Positions 37,423-48,971 of a DNA stretch of 64,000 nucleotides are shown in pieces. The notes below the pieces were generated by a model. The model saw nothing but the letters and a program-made list of their open reading frames with translations, searched no databases and was not told the origin of the DNA. The translations under genes were made by a program, and so were the position numbers. The stretch covers positions 1,116,001-1,180,000 of the forward strand of contig NZ_VFOM01000001.1 of the NCBI RefSeq assembly GCF_006716125.1, given 5' to 3'. The DNA comes from Homoserinimonas aerilata. Its GTDB lineage: Bacteria; Actinomycetota; Actinomycetes; Actinomycetales; Microbacteriaceae. The number at the start of each line of letters is the position of its first letter. The stretch's first letter is position 1.

Positions 37423-37438
37423 TAGAACAGACATTCGA
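37423..37438 (+). promoter_or_regulatory. Candidate LexA (SOS) box upstream of uvrA
   Basis: TAGAAC-AGAC-ATTCGA matches the actinobacterial SOS consensus TCGAAC-N4-GTTCGA at 10 of 12 positions. It ends 14 nt before the uvrA -10 box, over the presumed -35 region, where a repressor would block transcription. Confidence 0.5.
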
Positions 37439-37452
37439 ACACCAAGAGAACG

Positions 37453-37458
37453 TAGACT
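37453..37458 (+). promoter_or_regulatory. -10 box of a leaderless uvrA promoter
   Basis: TAGACT lies 7 nt before GTG 37466 with no ribosome-binding site. Confidence 0.5.
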
Positions 37459-37465
37459 CACCCCA

Positions 37466-40375
37466 GTGACCATTTCCCCGGTTGATTCCCCCGCCAAGCT
37501 GAGCGTTCGTGGCGCTCGTGTGCACAATCTCCGCAATGTCGACCTCGAAGTCCCTCGTGACTCGCTCGTCGTCTTCACGGGTCTTTCCGGCTCAGGCAAG
37601 TCCTCTCTCGCCTTCGACACGATCTTTGCCGAAGGCCAGCGACGGTACGTCGAGTCGCTCTCGGCCTACGCCCGCCAGTTCCTCGGCCAGGTGGATCGCC
37701 CCGACGTCGACTTCATCGAGGGCTTGAGCCCGGCGGTCTCGATCGACCAGAAGTCGACCAACCGCAACCCCCGGTCCACGGTCGGCACGATCACCGAGAT
37801 CTACGACTACATGCGCCTCCTCTGGGCGCGCATCGGCATCCCGCACTGCCCGGTCTGCGGCGAGAAGATCGAGCGTCAGACCGTCCAGCAGATCGCCGAC
37901 CAGTTGATGACGCTGGAGACCGGTACCCGTTACCAGGTGGTCAGCCCGGTCATCTCGCAGAAGAAGGGCGAGTTCGTCGACCTCTTCAAGGAGTTGGCAG
38001 CCTCGGGGTATTCCCGGGCGATCGTCGATGGTGAGCAGATCCAACTGAGCTCCCCTCCCACGCTCAAGAAGCAGGTCAAGCACGATATCGCGGTCATCGT
38101 CGACCGCCTCGTCGCTGCTGACGACATCCTCACCCGCCTCACCGACTCCCTCGAGACGGCTCTCCGACTCACCGACGGCCTCGTCTCCATCAACTTCATC
38201 GATGAGACCGGCGACAGCGCCTGGCGCAACTTCTCCGAGAAGCTGTCCTGCCCGAACGGGCACCCCGTGCAACTCACCGAGGTCGAGCCCCGCACCTTCT
38301 CCTTCAACGCACCCTTCGGTGCCTGCCCCGAATGCTCCGGGCTCGGCACCCGCATGGCGGTCGACTCTGAGCTTCTTCTCGGCGATCCCGAGCTGAGCCT
38401 CTCCGAGGGCGTCGTACTGCCGTGGACTCAGGGCGGCAAGGGCCTCTACAACTACTTCCAGAGGCTCCTCGAGGGCCTCGCACGCGATCTCGACTTCTCC
38501 CTCGACACCCCGTGGGGCGAGCTTCCGGATGAGGTTCGCGAGTCGATCCTGCGCGGTCATGACTTCCAGGTGAGTGTGCGTTGGAAGAACCGCTTCGGTC
38601 GCGAGATGAAGTACACGACCGGCTTCGAGGGCGTCATTCCCTATATCGAGCGCAAGTACCTCGAGGCCGAGACCGATTCTGCCCGCCAACGCTATGCGAG
38701 CTACCTCCGCGAGATCCCGTGCGCGGTGTGTAATGGCAAACGGCTGAAGCCCGAGGTCCTTGCCGTCACGGTGCACGAGCAGAGCATTGCGGATGTCTGC
38801 GAGCTGAGCCTCGTCGACACCTTCGCCTTCATGAACGAGCTTGAGCTCACGGAGCGTGAGGCTCGTATTGCTGCCGCGGTGCTCCGCGAGATCCGCGCCC
38901 GTCTCGAGTTCCTCCTCGAGGTCGGGCTGAGCTATCTCAACCTGGCGCGCTCGGCGGGTTCCCTCTCCGGCGGTGAGGCCCAGCGCATCCGTCTGGCCAC
39001 CCAGATCGGCTCGGGTCTCACCGGCGTTCTGTACGTGCTCGACGAGCCCAGCATCGGCCTGCACCAGCGCGACAACCGTCGCCTCATCGACACCCTGGTC
39101 AAGCTCAAGAACCTCGGCAACACCCTCATCGTCGTCGAGCACGACGAAGACACCATCCGCACTGCCGACTGGGTCGTCGACATCGGCCCCGGCGCGGGCG
39201 AGCACGGGGGCAAGGTCGTGCACTCCGGGTCCTACGAGGCGCTGCTGACGAACCCGCAATCGATCACGGGCGACTATCTCTCCGGCCGCCAGTCGATCGC
39301 CACGCCGAGCACGCGCCGACCCAGTGATCCCGAGCGGATGCTCACGATCGAGGGTGCGCGCGCCAACAATCTGCGCAGTGTCGATGCGAGCATTCCCCTG
39401 GGTACCTTCACCGCGGTCACCGGCGTCAGCGGTTCCGGCAAGTCGTCGCTCATCAACGACATCCTCTACAAGGTGCTCGCCAACGAGTTGAACGGGGCTC
39501 GCCAGATCCCCGGCAAGCACACCCGCGTCAGGGGGCTCGAGAGCCTCGACAAGGTGGTCCACGTCGATCAGGCACCGATCGGCCGCACGCCGCGCTCGAA
39601 TCCGGCCACCTATACCGGCGTCTTCGATCGCATCCGCACCCTCTTCTCCGAGACGGCCGAGGCGAAGGCGCGGGGCTACCTCCCCGGGCGCTTCAGCTTC
39701 AACGTCAAGGGCGGACGCTGCGAGAACTGCTCGGGTGATGGCACCATCAAGATCGAGATGAACTTCCTGCCCGACGTCTACGTCACCTGCGAGGTGTGCG
39801 GGGGAGCGCGGTACAACCGCGACACCCTTTCGGTGCACTACAAGGGCAAGAACATCGCTGAAGTGCTCGACATGCCCATCAGCGAGGCTGCCGAGTTCTT
39901 CGAGGCGATCGGTGCCATCCACCGATATCTGCTCACCCTCGTCGAGGTCGGGCTGGGCTATGTTCGCCTCGGCCAGAGCGCGACGACGCTCTCGGGCGGC
40001 GAGGCGCAACGCGTCAAACTCGCCACGGAGCTTCAACGACGCTCGAACGGTCGCAGCATCTACGTGCTCGATGAGCCCACGACCGGGCTGCACTTCGAAG
40101 ACGTTCGCAAGCTGTTGCTCGTGCTCAATGGGCTCGTAGACAAGGGCAACACCGTCGTCGTCATCGAACACAATCTCGACGTCATCAAGTCGGCCGACTG
40201 GGTCATCGACCTCGGGTCTGAGGGCGGCTCGGGCGGTGGCCAGATCATCGCAACCGGAACGCCCGAAGACGTCGCGCGCTCGCGCAAGAGCCACACCGGC
40301 AAGTTCCTCAAGGAGGTTCTGGCCGCCAAGCCCGCGGGCGGCAAGCGGCCACAGCGCGCCCGGGCCGCCGGATAG
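37466..40375 (+). CDS. uvrA: Excinuclease ABC subunit A
   Basis: UvrA is the damage-sensing ABC ATPase of nucleotide excision repair and loads UvrB. The 969-residue product has two ABC modules. The first has Walker [10 protein letters not shown] near the N-terminus and the signature [12 protein letters not shown]. The second has GVSGSGKSS and [12 protein letters not shown]. The zinc modules show [33 protein letters not shown] and CEVCGGARY. The C-terminal tail is basic ([10 protein letters not shown]). GTG 37466 fits the leaderless -10 and the N-terminus. A candidate LexA box lies upstream. Confidence 0.98.
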   Translation: MTISPVDSPAKLSVRGARVHNLRNVDLEVPRDSLVVFTGLSGSGKSSLAFDTIFAEGQRRYVESLSAYARQFLGQVDRPDVDFIEGLSPAVSIDQKSTNRNPRSTVGTITEIYDYMRLLWARIGIPHCPVCGEKIERQTVQQIADQLMTLETGTRYQVVSPVISQKKGEFVDLFKELAASGYSRAIVDGEQIQLSSPPTLKKQVKHDIAVIVDRLVAADDILTRLTDSLETALRLTDGLVSINFIDETGDSAWRNFSEKLSCPNGHPVQLTEVEPRTFSFNAPFGACPECSGLGTRMAVDSELLLGDPELSLSEGVVLPWTQGGKGLYNYFQRLLEGLARDLDFSLDTPWGELPDEVRESILRGHDFQVSVRWKNRFGREMKYTTGFEGVIPYIERKYLEAETDSARQRYASYLREIPCAVCNGKRLKPEVLAVTVHEQSIADVCELSLVDTFAFMNELELTEREARIAAAVLREIRARLEFLLEVGLSYLNLARSAGSLSGGEAQRIRLATQIGSGLTGVLYVLDEPSIGLHQRDNRRLIDTLVKLKNLGNTLIVVEHDEDTIRTADWVVDIGPGAGEHGGKVVHSGSYEALLTNPQSITGDYLSGRQSIATPSTRRPSDPERMLTIEGARANNLRSVDASIPLGTFTAVTGVSGSGKSSLINDILYKVLANELNGARQIPGKHTRVRGLESLDKVVHVDQAPIGRTPRSNPATYTGVFDRIRTLFSETAEAKARGYLPGRFSFNVKGGRCENCSGDGTIKIEMNFLPDVYVTCEVCGGARYNRDTLSVHYKGKNIAEVLDMPISEAAEFFEAIGAIHRYLLTLVEVGLGYVRLGQSATTLSGGEAQRVKLATELQRRSNGRSIYVLDEPTTGLHFEDVRKLLLVLNGLVDKGNTVVVIEHNLDVIKSADWVIDLGSEGGSGGGQIIATGTPEDVARSRKSHTGKFLKEVLAAKPAGGKRPQRARAAG

Positions 40376-40387
40376 CGACCCACCGCC

Positions 40388-42364
40388 ATGGCAGACACTG
40401 TCAGCTACCGTCCGAAGGCGGGGGAGATCCCCACCCAGCCGGGTGTTTACCGATTCCGGGATGCCTCGGAGCGCATTCTCTACGTCGGCAAGGCGAAGAA
40501 CCTGCGGGCCAGGCTCAGCAACTATTTCGCACCGCTTCAGAGCCTGCATGAGCGCACCAGGCGGATGGTGACGACGGCTGTCTCCGTGGAGTGGACCGTT
40601 GTTGCGAGCGAGTTCGAGGCTCTGCAGCTGGAGTTCACCTGGATCAAAGAGTTCGATCCTCCGTTCAATGTGCAGTTCCGTGACGACAAGTCTTATCCGT
40701 ATCTCGCGATCACGCTCGCCGAGAGCGTTCCTCGGGTCATCGTCACCCGTAACAAGAACATCACGGGTGCCCGCTATTTCGGCCCCTACACGAAGGTGTG
40801 GGCCCTGCGCGAGACCGTCGATCTCATGCTCAAGGCGTTCCCGATGCGCAGCTGCACCGATTCGACCTACAAGCGAGCGGAGCGATCTGGGCGCCCGTGT
40901 CTGCTCGGTGACATCGGTAAATGTGCCGCCCCGTGTGTCGGGCGCGTCAGCAAGGAGGACCACAAGTCGATCGCCCTCGACTTCGCGTCTTTCATGGCCG
41001 GTCAGGACACTCGTTACGTCAACGAGCTGACTACGAAGATGACCACAGCAGCCGAGGAACAGGACTATGAGTCCGCTGCGCGGTATCGCGACCAGCGGTC
41101 CGCGCTCGAGACCGTGCTCACGAAGAACGCGGTCGTTCTCTCCGACAGCATCGATGCGGATGTCATCGGCATCGCTCATGATGAGCTTGCGGCTGCGGTG
41201 CAGCAGTTCGTGGTGCGTGGTGGCCGCATCCGTGGGGTGCACAGTTGGGTGGTTGACAAGGAGCTCGATGTGGAGCTCCCCGAGCTGGTCGAGTCGGTGC
41301 TGCAGAACGCCTACGGTGATGACGTCGAGCCGCCGAGACGGGTTATCGTTCCGGCTCTCCCCGAGGATGCACCCGAGCTCGAATACTGGCTTGCCGCTCG
41401 CCGCTGGGAGTCAGCCGGCCACACGGGCCGGGTCACCCTCTCCGTGGCGAGGCGTGGCGAGCTTGCCGCACTCGCCCAGACGGTCGACACGAATGCCCGT
41501 AACGCGCTCGTGCTCTACAAGACTCGTCGCAGCGGCGATTTCGTGGCGCGTTCCCAGGCCCTCGCCGACATTCAGGATGCACTCGGAATGGCCGATGCGC
41601 CGCTGCGGATCGAGTGTTACGACGTCTCCCATCTGTCGGGTACGAACATCGTCGCGTCGATGGTCGTGTTCGAAGACGGCCTGCCGCGAAAAGACCAGTA
41701 CCGACGTTTCAGCATCCCCGAGTCCACCGATGACACCGAGTCGATCTTCCAGACGCTGAGCCGGAGGCTCTCCCACCTCGATGATGATGCCGAGGCCGCG
41801 GAGACGGAACCATCGCTCGGCACCGGTACGGCTGGCAGCGCGCAGAGTTCTGAAACTGCTCAGGATGCGCAGGAGACCGTGGTCGACCAGGCTCCGCCTC
41901 GACGTCGCTTCGCCTACCGCCCCAATCTGCTGATCGTCGACGGCGGTCAGCCACAGGTGAATGCGGCGGCACGTGCGCTGAGAGAACAGGGCGTCACCGA
42001 CATCCAGTTGTGTGGCATCGCCAAGCGCCTTGAAGAGATCTGGCTCCCCGACTCGGATTATCCGGTCATCCTGCCCCGCAACAGCGACGCTCTCTTCCTC
42101 ATCCAGAGGATTCGCGATGAGGCCCATCGCTTCGCGATCACCTACCAACGACAGCGTCGACGCCGCGACATCTCCTCTGTTCTCTCCGAGATTCCGGGGG
42201 TCGGTCCGTCGCGTGTTCGCGAGCTGCTTCGGCACTTCGGTTCGGTGACGAAGCTCCGCACGGCGTCCGCTGAGGAGATCATGGTGGTGAAGGGCGTCGG
42301 TCCGGCCCTCGCCGAGACCATCCACAGCCGGCTGCGCGACCCAGCCGGTCCGCAGGCTCGGTAG
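40388..42364 (+). CDS. uvrC: Excinuclease ABC subunit C
   Basis: UvrC makes the two incisions around the lesion. The 658-residue product has the GIY-YIG nuclease domain ([20 protein letters not shown]), a UVR domain at about residues 205-240 that binds UvrB, the UvrC/RNase H-like domain ([27 protein letters not shown]) and a C-terminal helix-hairpin-helix pair ([25 protein letters not shown]). Between about residues 467 and 508 a low-complexity acidic, Ala/Thr/Glu-rich insert interrupts the nuclease domain, making the protein slightly longer than usual. ATG 40388 lies 12 nt after uvrA. The TAG stop also begins a TAGGCT box. Confidence 0.97.
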   Translation: MADTVSYRPKAGEIPTQPGVYRFRDASERILYVGKAKNLRARLSNYFAPLQSLHERTRRMVTTAVSVEWTVVASEFEALQLEFTWIKEFDPPFNVQFRDDKSYPYLAITLAESVPRVIVTRNKNITGARYFGPYTKVWALRETVDLMLKAFPMRSCTDSTYKRAERSGRPCLLGDIGKCAAPCVGRVSKEDHKSIALDFASFMAGQDTRYVNELTTKMTTAAEEQDYESAARYRDQRSALETVLTKNAVVLSDSIDADVIGIAHDELAAAVQQFVVRGGRIRGVHSWVVDKELDVELPELVESVLQNAYGDDVEPPRRVIVPALPEDAPELEYWLAARRWESAGHTGRVTLSVARRGELAALAQTVDTNARNALVLYKTRRSGDFVARSQALADIQDALGMADAPLRIECYDVSHLSGTNIVASMVVFEDGLPRKDQYRRFSIPESTDDTESIFQTLSRRLSHLDDDAEAAETEPSLGTGTAGSAQSSETAQDAQETVVDQAPPRRRFAYRPNLLIVDGGQPQVNAAARALREQGVTDIQLCGIAKRLEEIWLPDSDYPVILPRNSDALFLIQRIRDEAHRFAITYQRQRRRRDISSVLSEIPGVGPSRVRELLRHFGSVTKLRTASAEEIMVVKGVGPALAETIHSRLRDPAGPQAR

Positions 42365-42367
42365 GCT
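42362..42367 (+). promoter_or_regulatory. Candidate -10 box (TAGGCT) for rapZ-whiA
   Basis: TAGGCT overlaps the uvrC stop codon. It would start transcription near 42374, about 30 nt before rapZ ATG 42406. Confidence 0.38.
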
Positions 42368-42405
42368 TGGGGCAGCAGATCAGGGCTAGTGAACAGGGGC
42401 GACAG

Positions 42406-43281
42406 ATGGCAGAGGCGGGCGAGCAGCAGGAGGTGCTGATCGTCACAGGCATGTCCGGGGCGGGGCGCACGACGGTTGGCAACGCGCTCGAGGATCTGGG
42501 CTGGTACGTCGTCGACAATCTGCCGCCCCAGATGCTGCGGCCGCTGGCCGAACTCGCAGACCGCGCCGGAGGCAATCTGCCCCGCATCGCTGCGATCGTC
42601 GACGTTCGCGGCGGGCGGTTGTTCTCCGATCTGAGCGAGATGATCGAATCGCTGCGCATGACCTCGCATCTGCGCGTGATCTTCCTCGAGGCCACGGATG
42701 CTGCGCTCGTGCGCCGCTTCGAGCAGGTGCGTCGCCCGCACCCTCTGCAGGGTGATGGCACGCTCCTCGACGGGATAGCGGAGGAGCGCGCCAGAATGGC
42801 CGAGATCCGCGAGTCCAGCGACATCGTCATCGACACGACGGATCTGAACATCCACCAGTTGGCGATGTCGGTCGCCGACACGTTCTCGGCTGAGAACACT
42901 CCGGGTCTGAGCGTCACGATCGTCAGTTTCGGCTTCAAGTACGGCCTCCCCGCGGACGCCGATCTGGTGGTCGACATGCGTTTCCTTCCCAATCCGTTCT
43001 GGATCCCTGAACTGCGGGCGCACAACGGGCGTGATGCCGAGGTGAGTTCCTTCGTGCTTGCGCAGGAGGGCGCCGAGGAGTTCATCACCGGCTATGTCGC
43101 CGCATTGCAGCCCGTGTTCGCCGGCTACCAGCGCGAGAACAAGCGGCATGCGACCATCGCTGTCGGCTGCACCGGCGGCAAGCACCGTTCGGTCGCCGTC
43201 GCTGAGGAGCTCGCACGCAGGCTCCGGGCTTCACCGTCGATAGCCGTCAACGTGAAGCATCGTGATCTGGGCCGCGAATAG
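42406..43281 (+). CDS. rapZ: RapZ (YvcJ)-family nucleotide-binding protein
   Basis: A 291-residue P-loop protein. In E. coli RapZ is an RNA-binding adaptor that controls GlmS; in Gram-positives the role is less clear, with ATP/GTP hydrolysis and influence on cell envelope and competence. Walker A reads GMSGAGRTT, with Arg where Lys is usual; an Arg at this position is common in actinobacterial members. Other markers are [28 protein letters not shown] and [16 protein letters not shown] chose ATG 42406, preceded by AGGGG at 42395-42399, over upstream TTG or GTG codons. The adjacency to whiA is widely conserved. Confidence 0.92.
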   Translation: MAEAGEQQEVLIVTGMSGAGRTTVGNALEDLGWYVVDNLPPQMLRPLAELADRAGGNLPRIAAIVDVRGGRLFSDLSEMIESLRMTSHLRVIFLEATDAALVRRFEQVRRPHPLQGDGTLLDGIAEERARMAEIRESSDIVIDTTDLNIHQLAMSVADTFSAENTPGLSVTIVSFGFKYGLPADADLVVDMRFLPNPFWIPELRAHNGRDAEVSSFVLAQEGAEEFITGYVAALQPVFAGYQRENKRHATIAVGCTGGKHRSVAVAEELARRLRASPSIAVNVKHRDLGRE

Positions 43282-43352
43282 CCCCTCGCTTTTCTTCGAG
43301 CGACCGCGCTCGCATCATCATCCCCGCCAGACCCCATGAAAGGAGCCCCACC

Positions 43353-44333
43353 GTGGCTCTCACCGCCGATGTCAAGGACGAGCTCGCAAAGATCCAGGTG
43401 AGCAAGACCACGGTCCGCGCAGCCGAGCTCTCGACGATCCTGAGGTTCTCCGGGGGCCTGCACATCATCTCCGGCCGCATCGCGGTTGAGTCGGAACTCG
43501 ACACCGCGCAGCTGGCGCGCCGCGTCCGCAAGGATCTCGCGGAGCTCTACGGCGTGCGCAGCGAGATCTCGGTCATCTCGGCATCCGGCATTCGTAAGTC
43601 GAGCCAGTATCTGGTGCGCGTGCTCGAATCGGGGGAGACCCTCGCGCGGCAGACGGGCCTCCTCGATGCCCGGAGGCGTCCGATCCGGGGCCTCCCGAAC
43701 AAGCTGACGACGGGCTCACGCGAGGAGCTTGCCGCGATCTGGCGCGGAGCCTTCCTCGCCCACGGCTCGTTGACCGATCCCGGCCGGTCGGCGGCGCTCG
43801 AGATCACCTGCCCGGGCAATGAGGCTGCGATGGCGCTCGTCGGCGCGGCAGGTCGGCTCGGTGTCGCGGCGAAGGCGCGCGAGGTCAGGGGAGTGCACCG
43901 TGTCGTCATTCGCGACGGCGAGGCCATCAGCGCCATGCTCGTGCTCATGGGCGCGCAGTCCACGGTTCTCAGCTGGGAGGAGCTGCGACAGCGTCGTGAG
44001 GTGCGCGCCACCGCGAACCGGCTCGTCAACTTCGATGACGCCAATCTGCGTCGTTCGGCCCAGGCCGCGGTGGCCGCGTGCGCCCGCGTCGAGCGTGCCC
44101 TCGAGATCCTCGGCGACGACATCCCCGGACACCTCCGGTATGCGGGAGAGCTGCGTCTGAGGTTCCGGGATGCGAGCCTCGACGAGCTGGGACACCACGC
44201 CGACCCGCCGATGACGAAGGATGCGGTGGCCGGTCGGATCAGGCGCCTGTTGGCGATGGCAGACAAGCTTGCAGACGAGCAGGGAATCCCGGGCACGGAC
44301 GCGAATCTGCCACCCGACTACGAGGAAGCGTAG
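43353..44333 (+). CDS. whiA: DNA-binding protein WhiA
   Basis: WhiA is a regulator with a LAGLIDADG-like homing-endonuclease fold (N-terminal, no endonuclease activity) joined to a C-terminal helix-turn-helix. In Streptomyces it acts with WhiB in sporulation and septation; homologues in non-sporulating species influence division. The 326-residue product shows [36 protein letters not shown] and the HTH region ([20 protein letters not shown]). GTG 43353 has AAAGGAG at 43339-43345. The TAG stop also begins a TAGACT box upstream of sodA. Confidence 0.95.
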   Translation: MALTADVKDELAKIQVSKTTVRAAELSTILRFSGGLHIISGRIAVESELDTAQLARRVRKDLAELYGVRSEISVISASGIRKSSQYLVRVLESGETLARQTGLLDARRRPIRGLPNKLTTGSREELAAIWRGAFLAHGSLTDPGRSAALEITCPGNEAAMALVGAAGRLGVAAKAREVRGVHRVVIRDGEAISAMLVLMGAQSTVLSWEELRQRREVRATANRLVNFDDANLRRSAQAAVAACARVERALEILGDDIPGHLRYAGELRLRFRDASLDELGHHADPPMTKDAVAGRIRRLLAMADKLADEQGIPGTDANLPPDYEEA

Positions 44334-44336
44334 ACT
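44331..44336 (+). promoter_or_regulatory. Candidate -10 box (TAGACT) for sodA
   Basis: TAGACT overlaps the whiA stop codon and gives a leader of about 55 nt before ATG 44399, which has its own ribosome-binding site. Confidence 0.4.
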
Positions 44337-44398
44337 CGGATCATCCCCGCTGAGCGCACTCTGTTCGGTGCGCCATGGTTTCACACAAGGAGAATCAA

Positions 44399-45025
44399 AT
44401 GGCTGAATACACACTTCCCGAGTTCCAGTACGATTACGCCGCGTTGGAACCCAGCATCAGTGGGGCGATCATGGAGCTTCACCACGGCAAGCACCACCAG
44501 GCCTATGTGACGGGCGCCAACACGGCCCTCGCACAGCTTGCGGAGGCACGCGACAAGGGCGAGCTGGCCAATGTCAACAAGCTGCAGAAGGACCTCGCGT
44601 TCAACCTGGGTGGTCACGTCAACCACTCGATTTTCTGGACGAACCTCTCGCCGAACGGCGGAGACAAGCCGACCGGCGAGCTGGCTGCCGCGATCGATGA
44701 CAACTTCGGCTCCTTCGACAAGTTCCAGGCGCACTTCACGGCTGCCGCTCTCGGCGTGCAGGGGTCGGGCTGGGCCGTTCTTGCCTGGGATTCGATCGGC
44801 CAGAACCTGATCGTGCAGCAGTTCTTCGACCAGCAGGGCAACTTTGCCGCGGGCACGATTCCGTTGCTGATGCTCGACGTCTGGGAGCACGCCTACTACC
44901 TTGACTACCGCAATGTGCGTGCCGACTATGTGAAGGCCTTCTGGAACATCGTCGACTGGGCGAACGTCCAGCAGCGCTTCCAGGCCGCGAACGAGAAGAC
45001 GAACGGCCTGCTGGTACTGTCATAG
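44399..45025 (+). CDS. sodA: Superoxide dismutase (Mn/Fe type)
   Basis: The enzyme dismutates superoxide to O2 and H2O2 in the cytosol. The 208-residue product carries all four metal ligands: H28 (MELHHGKHH), H76 (HVNHSIFW), D160 and H164 ([11 protein letters not shown]). [10 protein letters not shown] is of the manganese/cambialistic type. I chose ATG 44399 over the upstream ATG 44375, because AAGGAG at 44387-44392 has the right spacing. A hairpin terminator follows, so the gene is probably monocistronic. Confidence 0.96.
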   Translation: MAEYTLPEFQYDYAALEPSISGAIMELHHGKHHQAYVTGANTALAQLAEARDKGELANVNKLQKDLAFNLGGHVNHSIFWTNLSPNGGDKPTGELAAAIDDNFGSFDKFQAHFTAAALGVQGSGWAVLAWDSIGQNLIVQQFFDQQGNFAAGTIPLLMLDVWEHAYYLDYRNVRADYVKAFWNIVDWANVQQRFQAANEKTNGLLVLS

Positions 45026-45032
45026 CGTGAAT

Positions 45033-45061
45033 CGTGCCCGGGGCCTGGGCTCCCGGGCACG
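45033..45061 (+). terminator. Stem-loop after sodA
   Basis: A perfect 10-bp stem (CGTGCCCGGG with CCCGGGCACG) with a 9-nt loop begins 8 nt after the sodA stop. There is no T-tract. Confidence 0.72.
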
Positions 45062-45118
45062 CCACCTCCTCATTCGAGAAGATCCCCATCCCGAAAAATC
45101 GCACGAATCGTGCACTAG

Positions 45119-46135
<1,017 letters not shown>

Positions 46136-46162
46136 CCACGAGACGATAACGGTACCCACCCG

Positions 46163-47380
46163 ATGGCTCTTCGCACGATCGAATCCTTGGGGGATCTTGC
46201 CGGCAAGGCGGTCGTCGTCCGCTGTGATCTGAACGTTCCTCTCAAGGACGGTCAGATCACGGACGACGGCCGCATCCGCGCGTCCCTCGCCACCCTCACT
46301 GCGCTGACGGATGCCGGCGCACGCGTCGTCGTCGTCTCGCACCTCGGACGCCCTGACGGCGCTCCGGAGCCGAAGTACAGCCTCGCTCCTGTCGCTGCCC
46401 GCCTCGGCGAGCTCCTCGGCCGTACTGTCGCCTTCGCGACGGACACTGTGGGGGAGTCGGCGACAGCCGTTGTCTCCTCACTCGACGCCGGCGGGGTGGC
46501 GCTCCTCGAGAACCTGCGCTTCAACCCGGGAGAGACCTCCAAGGACGCCGGCGAACGCGCCGCGTTCGCAGCGAAGCTTGCAGCCTTCGGTGATGCGTTC
46601 GTCTCCGACGGCTTCGGGGTCGTTCACCGCAAGCAGGCGAGTGTCTACGAGCTCGCAGAGGCGCTGCCGAGCGCAGCCGGCCTGCTCATTGCAGCAGAAC
46701 TCGATGTCCTCGACCGCCTCACGGAGCGTCCGAGCAAGCCGTACACGGTCGTGCTCGGCGGGTCCAAGGTGTCCGACAAGCTGGGCGTCATCGGGCATCT
46801 GCTGCCCAGGGTCGATTCTCTGCTGATCGGCGGTGGCATGATGTTCACCTTCCTCGCGGCCCTCGGCCACAAGGTGGGATCAAGCCTTCTGGAGACCGAT
46901 CAGATCGAGACCGTGCGCGGCTATCTCGACGAGGCGAAGCGGCTGGGCGTCACGATTGTGGTGCCGACGGATGCTGTGGTCGCCTCCAAGTTCGGCGCGG
47001 ATGCAGAATATGCGGTCAAGGCTGCGGATGCGTTGGAAGACACCCCGTGGGGAGCTTCCGGTCTCGGCCTCGACATCGGGCCGGAGACTGCTGCGGCATT
47101 CGCCGAGGTCATCCGCTCCTCGTCGACTGTCTTCTGGAACGGCCCGATGGGCGTCTTCGAGTTGGAGCCGTTCGCGGAGGGCACCCGTACCGTGGCCGCC
47201 GCACTCACTGAGGTCGACGGCCTTTCCGTCGTCGGCGGCGGAGATTCCGCAGCCGCTGTCCGGGCGCTCGGCTTCGCCGATGAGCAGTTCGGTCATATTT
47301 CTACTGGCGGCGGTGCGAGCCTCGAGTTCCTCGAAGGCAAGAGCCTGCCCGGACTGGAGGTCCTCGGATGGCACAAGTGA
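46163..47380 (+). CDS. pgk: Phosphoglycerate kinase
   Basis: The enzyme transfers a phosphate from 1,3-bisphosphoglycerate to ADP. The 405-residue product shows [39 protein letters not shown] and the nucleotide loop [10 protein letters not shown] near the end. The gap to gap is 27 nt, and the gene overlaps tpiA by 13 nt. The ribosome-binding site before ATG 46163 is weak, suggesting re-initiation after gap. Confidence 0.97.
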   Translation: MALRTIESLGDLAGKAVVVRCDLNVPLKDGQITDDGRIRASLATLTALTDAGARVVVVSHLGRPDGAPEPKYSLAPVAARLGELLGRTVAFATDTVGESATAVVSSLDAGGVALLENLRFNPGETSKDAGERAAFAAKLAAFGDAFVSDGFGVVHRKQASVYELAEALPSAAGLLIAAELDVLDRLTERPSKPYTVVLGGSKVSDKLGVIGHLLPRVDSLLIGGGMMFTFLAALGHKVGSSLLETDQIETVRGYLDEAKRLGVTIVVPTDAVVASKFGADAEYAVKAADALEDTPWGASGLGLDIGPETAAAFAEVIRSSSTVFWNGPMGVFELEPFAEGTRTVAAALTEVDGLSVVGGGDSAAAVRALGFADEQFGHISTGGGASLEFLEGKSLPGLEVLGWHK

Positions 47381-48171
47381 CGAAGGCGAACGGGCGCGTC
47401 CCGTTCATCGCCGGCAACTGGAAGATGAACCTCGATCACCTGCAGTCGATCGCGTTCGTGCAGAAACTCGCATGGAGCCTCAAGGACGCCCGGCTCGACT
47501 TTGACGGCGTCGAGGTCGCGGTCTTCCCGCCGTTCACAGATCTGCGTTCGGTGCAGACCCTCGTTGCGGCAGACAAACTCCCCGTCAAATACGGAGCTCA
47601 GGATGTCTCCGCCCATGACGCCGGGGCATTCACCGGTGAGATCTCCGGGGCCTTCCTGAAGGCACTCGACTGCGAATATGTGATCATCGGTCACTCCGAG
47701 CGCCGCACGCTCCATATGGAGGATGACGCGTTAGTCGCCGCCAAGGTGAAGGCTGCGCTCAAGTACGATGTCACTCCCGTCATCTGCGTCGGTGAGACCG
47801 CAGAGGATCTCGCCGAGCACGGCCCGAGCGCGGTTCCTGTGGCCCAGCTCACCGCTGCCCTAGAGGGCGTGGGGGCGGGAGCGGATATCGTCGTCGCCTA
47901 TGAGCCCGTCTGGGCCATCGGTTCAGGCCAGGCCGCGACGCCAGAGCAGGCCGAACAGGTCGCCGCTGCCCTCCGCGCCGTGGTCGCGGAGTCGATCGGG
48001 GCGGATGCAGCTGCTGCAACCCGCATTCTGTACGGCGGTTCCGTCAAGTCGGGCAACATCGCCGGCTTCATGCGCCAGCCGAACGTCGACGGCGCGCTCG
48101 TCGGCGGTGCGAGCCTCGATGTGGCCGAGTTCTCGAGCATCTCGCGGTTCCAGAGTCACGTCGGAACCTGA
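47368..48171 (+). CDS. tpiA: Triose-phosphate isomerase
   Basis: The enzyme interconverts dihydroxyacetone phosphate and glyceraldehyde-3-phosphate. The 267-residue product has the lysine loop AGNWKMN, catalytic histidine in IIGHSERR, catalytic glutamate in [11 protein letters not shown] and the phosphate loop [12 protein letters not shown] 47368 lies inside the end of pgk (13-nt overlap), with GGAGG about 7 nt upstream. Confidence 0.97.
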   Translation: MAQVTKANGRVPFIAGNWKMNLDHLQSIAFVQKLAWSLKDARLDFDGVEVAVFPPFTDLRSVQTLVAADKLPVKYGAQDVSAHDAGAFTGEISGAFLKALDCEYVIIGHSERRTLHMEDDALVAAKVKAALKYDVTPVICVGETAEDLAEHGPSAVPVAQLTAALEGVGAGADIVVAYEPVWAIGSGQAATPEQAEQVAAALRAVVAESIGADAAAATRILYGGSVKSGNIAGFMRQPNVDGALVGGASLDVAEFSSISRFQSHVGT

Positions 48172-48200
48172 TCCTCCGGGTGTCCGAGCCGCGACCGGGT

Positions 48201-48206
48201 TATACT
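48201..48206 (+). promoter_or_regulatory. Candidate -10 box (TATACT) for secG-rbpA
   Basis: TATACT, preceded by GGT, lies 69 nt before the secG start in the tpiA-secG gap. It is the closest match to a housekeeping -10 in this block, suggesting secG-rbpA has its own promoter. Confidence 0.5.
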
Positions 48207-48274
48207 GGTCACCGGCTTCCCGTGCCGTGATCGGCGCTGCCCCGTAGCGACGAGGCACCATTGAAAGGCTTGTT

Positions 48275-48526
48275 GTGGAAATTCTCCAGGTAATCTTCCA
48301 GGTTGTGCTGGGTATCACCAGTCTCCTGCTGACCCTGCTCATCCTGCTGCACCGTGGTCGGGGCGGCGGCCTCTCGGACATGTTCGGCGGTGGCGTCACC
48401 TCAAACCTTGGCGCTTCGGGTGTGGCGGAGCGCAACCTCAACCGCTTCACCGTCATCCTCGGACTGATCTGGCTGACTTGCATCGTCGTGCTGGGCCTGA
48501 TCACCAAGTTCGACTCGGCTATCTAG
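48275..48526 (+). CDS. secG: Preprotein translocase subunit SecG
   Basis: The small subunit of the SecYEG channel. The 83-residue product has two transmembrane helices (about residues 4-24 and 58-78) and the conserved cytoplasmic loop RGRGGGLSDMFGG. GTG 48275 has GAAAGG at proper spacing. The position after tpiA is conserved in actinobacteria. Confidence 0.93.
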   Translation: MEILQVIFQVVLGITSLLLTLLILLHRGRGGGLSDMFGGGVTSNLGASGVAERNLNRFTVILGLIWLTCIVVLGLITKFDSAI

Positions 48527-48538
48527 AAGGAGTCTCTC

Positions 48539-48898
48539 GTGGCATCAGGGGGAAGCGCCATCCGTGGCTCGCGCGTCGGCGCGGGCCCCATGGGCGAACA
48601 GGACCGCGGCTTCCAGGCCGAACGCATTCGGGTCGACTACTGGTGTGGCAATGGCCACCAGTTGAGCCCGTACTTTCTCGCGACGATCGAGCCGGAGGAG
48701 ATCCCCGAGCTGCGCGACTGCCCCAGCTGCGGCGCTCCCGCTGGTCGCGACCAGGCCAATCCGCCTCAGGTCACGAAGCTCGAGCCGTACAAGACGCACC
48801 TCGCGTATGTGAAGGAGCGGCGCACTGAAGAAGAGGCGGTTGCCCTTCTCGAGGAGGCTCTCGTCCAGCTTCGCGCACGTCGTGGCACGGTCGCATAG
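48539..48898 (+). CDS. rbpA: RNA polymerase-binding protein RbpA
   Basis: An actinobacteria-specific factor that binds sigma and the polymerase and stabilises the open complex. The 119-residue product has an N-terminal Arg/Gly tail, the core domain with WCGNGHQ and CPSCGAP (zinc-type cysteines) and the C-terminal sigma-interaction helix (TEEEAVALLEEAL). GTG 48539 is preceded by AGAAGGA at 48525-48531. It lies 12 nt after secG and ends at a strong terminator. Confidence 0.94.
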   Translation: MASGGSAIRGSRVGAGPMGEQDRGFQAERIRVDYWCGNGHQLSPYFLATIEPEEIPELRDCPSCGAPAGRDQANPPQVTKLEPYKTHLAYVKERRTEEEAVALLEEALVQLRARRGTVA

Positions 48899-48917
48899 GC
48901 GGCACCCAGGAACGCAG

Positions 48918-48957
48918 CAGTAAGGGCCCGGCGATCTCGCCGGGCCCTTACTGTTTT
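48918..48957. terminator. Strong terminator between rbpA and pgl
   Basis: A perfect 17-bp stem (CAGTAAGGGCCCGGCGA with TCGCCGGGCCCTTACTG) is followed by TTTT. It lies between converging genes and may serve both. Confidence 0.9.
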
Positions 48958-48971
48958 AGCGCTGTATGTGC

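Noticed and set aside
37592-41242. A 1216-codon open frame antisense to uvrA and uvrC
   Set aside because: It is the codon-bias shadow of high-GC genes on the other strand. It spans two unrelated genes and their gap, has no start signal, and its composition (Asp/Glu/Arg/Leu-rich without motifs) is typical of such shadows.
42367-42405. TTG 42367 as rapZ start
   Set aside because: It overlaps the TAGGCT box and has no ribosome-binding site; ATG 42406 follows AGGGG and begins the conserved N-terminus.
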